From Actinomycetota bacterium (GTDB lineage Bacteria; Actinomycetota; UBA4738; HRBIN12): a stretch of DNA of 6,467 nucleotides. Below, piece by piece: positions 5,664-6,467 of this stretch. The position numbers and the translations under genes were made by a program. The notes under the pieces were generated by a model. It worked only from the letters and a program-made list of their open reading frames with translations. It had not been told where the DNA came from and searched no databases. Position 1 is the first letter of the stretch. Every line of letters begins with the position of its first letter. Location: NCBI GenBank assembly GCA_004366195.1, contig SIRV01000079.1, positions 1 to 6,467 of the forward strand, read 5' to 3'.

Positions 5664-6467
5664 TGGGCTCCCGACGCTTCCTCGACGAGGTTCGTGAGGT
5701 CGCCCGGGCCTGGAACTGGGGGCGCCGACCGGTCGTGCCGCGGTCGGCCGTCGGCACGACGCCCCCGCCCCCGAGGTTGGAGTTCCCCACCGACTGGGCC
5801 CGGACGCCGCTCGGCCGGGCGGCGCGCACGGCGATCCTCCTCGGTGTGATGCGGCCGATCGTGTGGAACGAGACGGCGCCGGAGGTCTTCGGCCTGGAGC
5901 ACCTGGACGGCCTCGAGGGACCCGTGATGTTCATCAGCAACCACACGAGCCACCTCGACGCCACCCTCATCCTCACGACGCTCCCCCAGCGCTGGCGTGA
6001 CCGGACCGCCACGGCCGCCGCCAAGGACTACTTCTTCGACGTCTGGTGGCGCTCGGGGTTCACCGCCCTCGTGTACGGCGGGTTCCCGATCGAGCGGGGC
6101 GGGGGCGAGCGCGCCACGCGGAAGGCGAAGCAGCTGATCCGCGAGGGCTGGAGCATCATCGTGTTCCCCGAGGGGACGCGCTCCCCCGATGGGTGGGTGC
6201 AGCGGTTCCGGCACGGGACGGCGCGCCTCGCCCTCGAGATGCGGATGCCGATCGTCCCCATCGCGATCATCGGTGCGTACCAGGCGATGCCGCGGGGTCG
6301 GGCGTGGCCGAAGCCCGGCCGCCCCCCGATCCGGGTCCGCTACGGCGCACCGCTCTACCCCCGTGAGGGCGAGACCCACCAGGAGCTGTCGCTCCGCATG
6401 CAGCAGGCCATCGCCGAGCTCTTCGACGAGGACCGCACGACCTGGTGGGAGGCGCGCCGTCGAGCCG
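5663..6467 (+). CDS. PlsC-type lysophospholipid/glycerophosphate acyltransferase (C-terminus cut by right edge)
   Basis: The first 268 residues plus one base are visible. The family moves an acyl chain from acyl-CoA or acyl-ACP to a hydroxyl, classically sn-2 of 1-acylglycerol-3-phosphate, at the inner face of the membrane. All core motifs are present and intact: block I NHTSHLD (catalytic H94, D99), block II GGFPIERG (139-146), block III FPEGTRS (168-174, E170 and R173), and block IV near VPIAI. About 70 residues precede the catalytic domain, with a proline-rich patch near 32-38 and a hydrophobic stretch near 56-67 that may contact the membrane. The start ATG overlaps the LarA-like stop as TGATG and has no good Shine-Dalgarno, so re-initiation by the same ribosomes is likely. 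A housekeeping PlsC is possible, but its place in this operon argues for a dedicated acceptor, for example a lipid built from the reductase product. In mycobacteria a HAD-IB domain is fused to PlsC (Rv2483c); here the HAD-IB domain sits on the reductase instead. Confidence 0.9.
   Translation, partial: MGSRRFLDEVREVARAWNWGRRPVVPRSAVGTTPPPPRLEFPTDWARTPLGRAARTAILLGVMRPIVWNETAPEVFGLEHLDGLEGPVMFISNHTSHLDATLILTTLPQRWRDRTATAAAKDYFFDVWWRSGFTALVYGGFPIERGGGERATRKAKQLIREGWSIIVFPEGTRSPDGWVQRFRHGTARLALEMRMPIVPIAIIGAYQAMPRGRAWPKPGRPPIRVRYGAPLYPREGETHQELSLRMQQAIAELFDEDRTTWWEARRRA

Overview
The window is very GC-rich, densely coding DNA with strong G/C preference at third codon positions. It looks like a high-GC actinobacterium; Acidimicrobiia or Thermoleophilia are guesses and no marker here fixes the lineage. 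I see no RNA genes, mobile elements, CRISPR or phage sequences.

Layout: (1) Bases 1-468, minus strand: the N-terminal 156 residues of a major facilitator superfamily (MFS) transporter of drug/H+ antiporter type, cut by the left edge. (2) Bases 469-560: the only real intergenic region, a 92-bp divergent control region. It holds two copies of a perfect 6+6 inverted repeat, TCTACC-N4-GGTAGA, set 25 bp apart. The left copy lies inside a candidate promoter and the right copy covers the start codon of the rightward operon. (3) Bases 561 to 6467, plus strand: four tightly packed genes. They encode a eukaryote-like fatty acyl-CoA reductase fused to a HAD-IB phosphatase-like domain, a zinc-dependent medium-chain dehydrogenase (MDR), a divergent LarA/DUF2088 protein, and a PlsC-type acyltransferase cut by the right edge. 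The junctions are ATGA (4-bp overlap), a 10-bp gap with a strong ribosome binding site, and TGATG (1-bp overlap), so the four are almost certainly co-transcribed.

How the genes may work together (inference): the reductase would make a fatty alcohol or aldehyde from acyl-CoA/ACP. The MDR enzyme would interconvert an alcohol and a carbonyl compound, and PlsC would transfer an acyl chain to a glycerophosphate-like or other hydroxyl acceptor. The HAD domain could remove, or only bind, a phosphate group. That is a plausible toolkit for a non-standard lipid such as an alkyl, diol or ether lipid or a lipid-like metabolite. The odd member is the LarA-like protein. It keeps the residues that hold the nickel-pincer cofactor in lactate racemase (aligned from memory) but appears to lack the substrate-binding arginine and one of the two catalytic histidines. 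A LarA relative with altered chemistry inside a fatty-alcohol/acyltransfer operon, under a twin TetR-like operator at a possibly leaderless promoter, is the best candidate here for an undescribed system.
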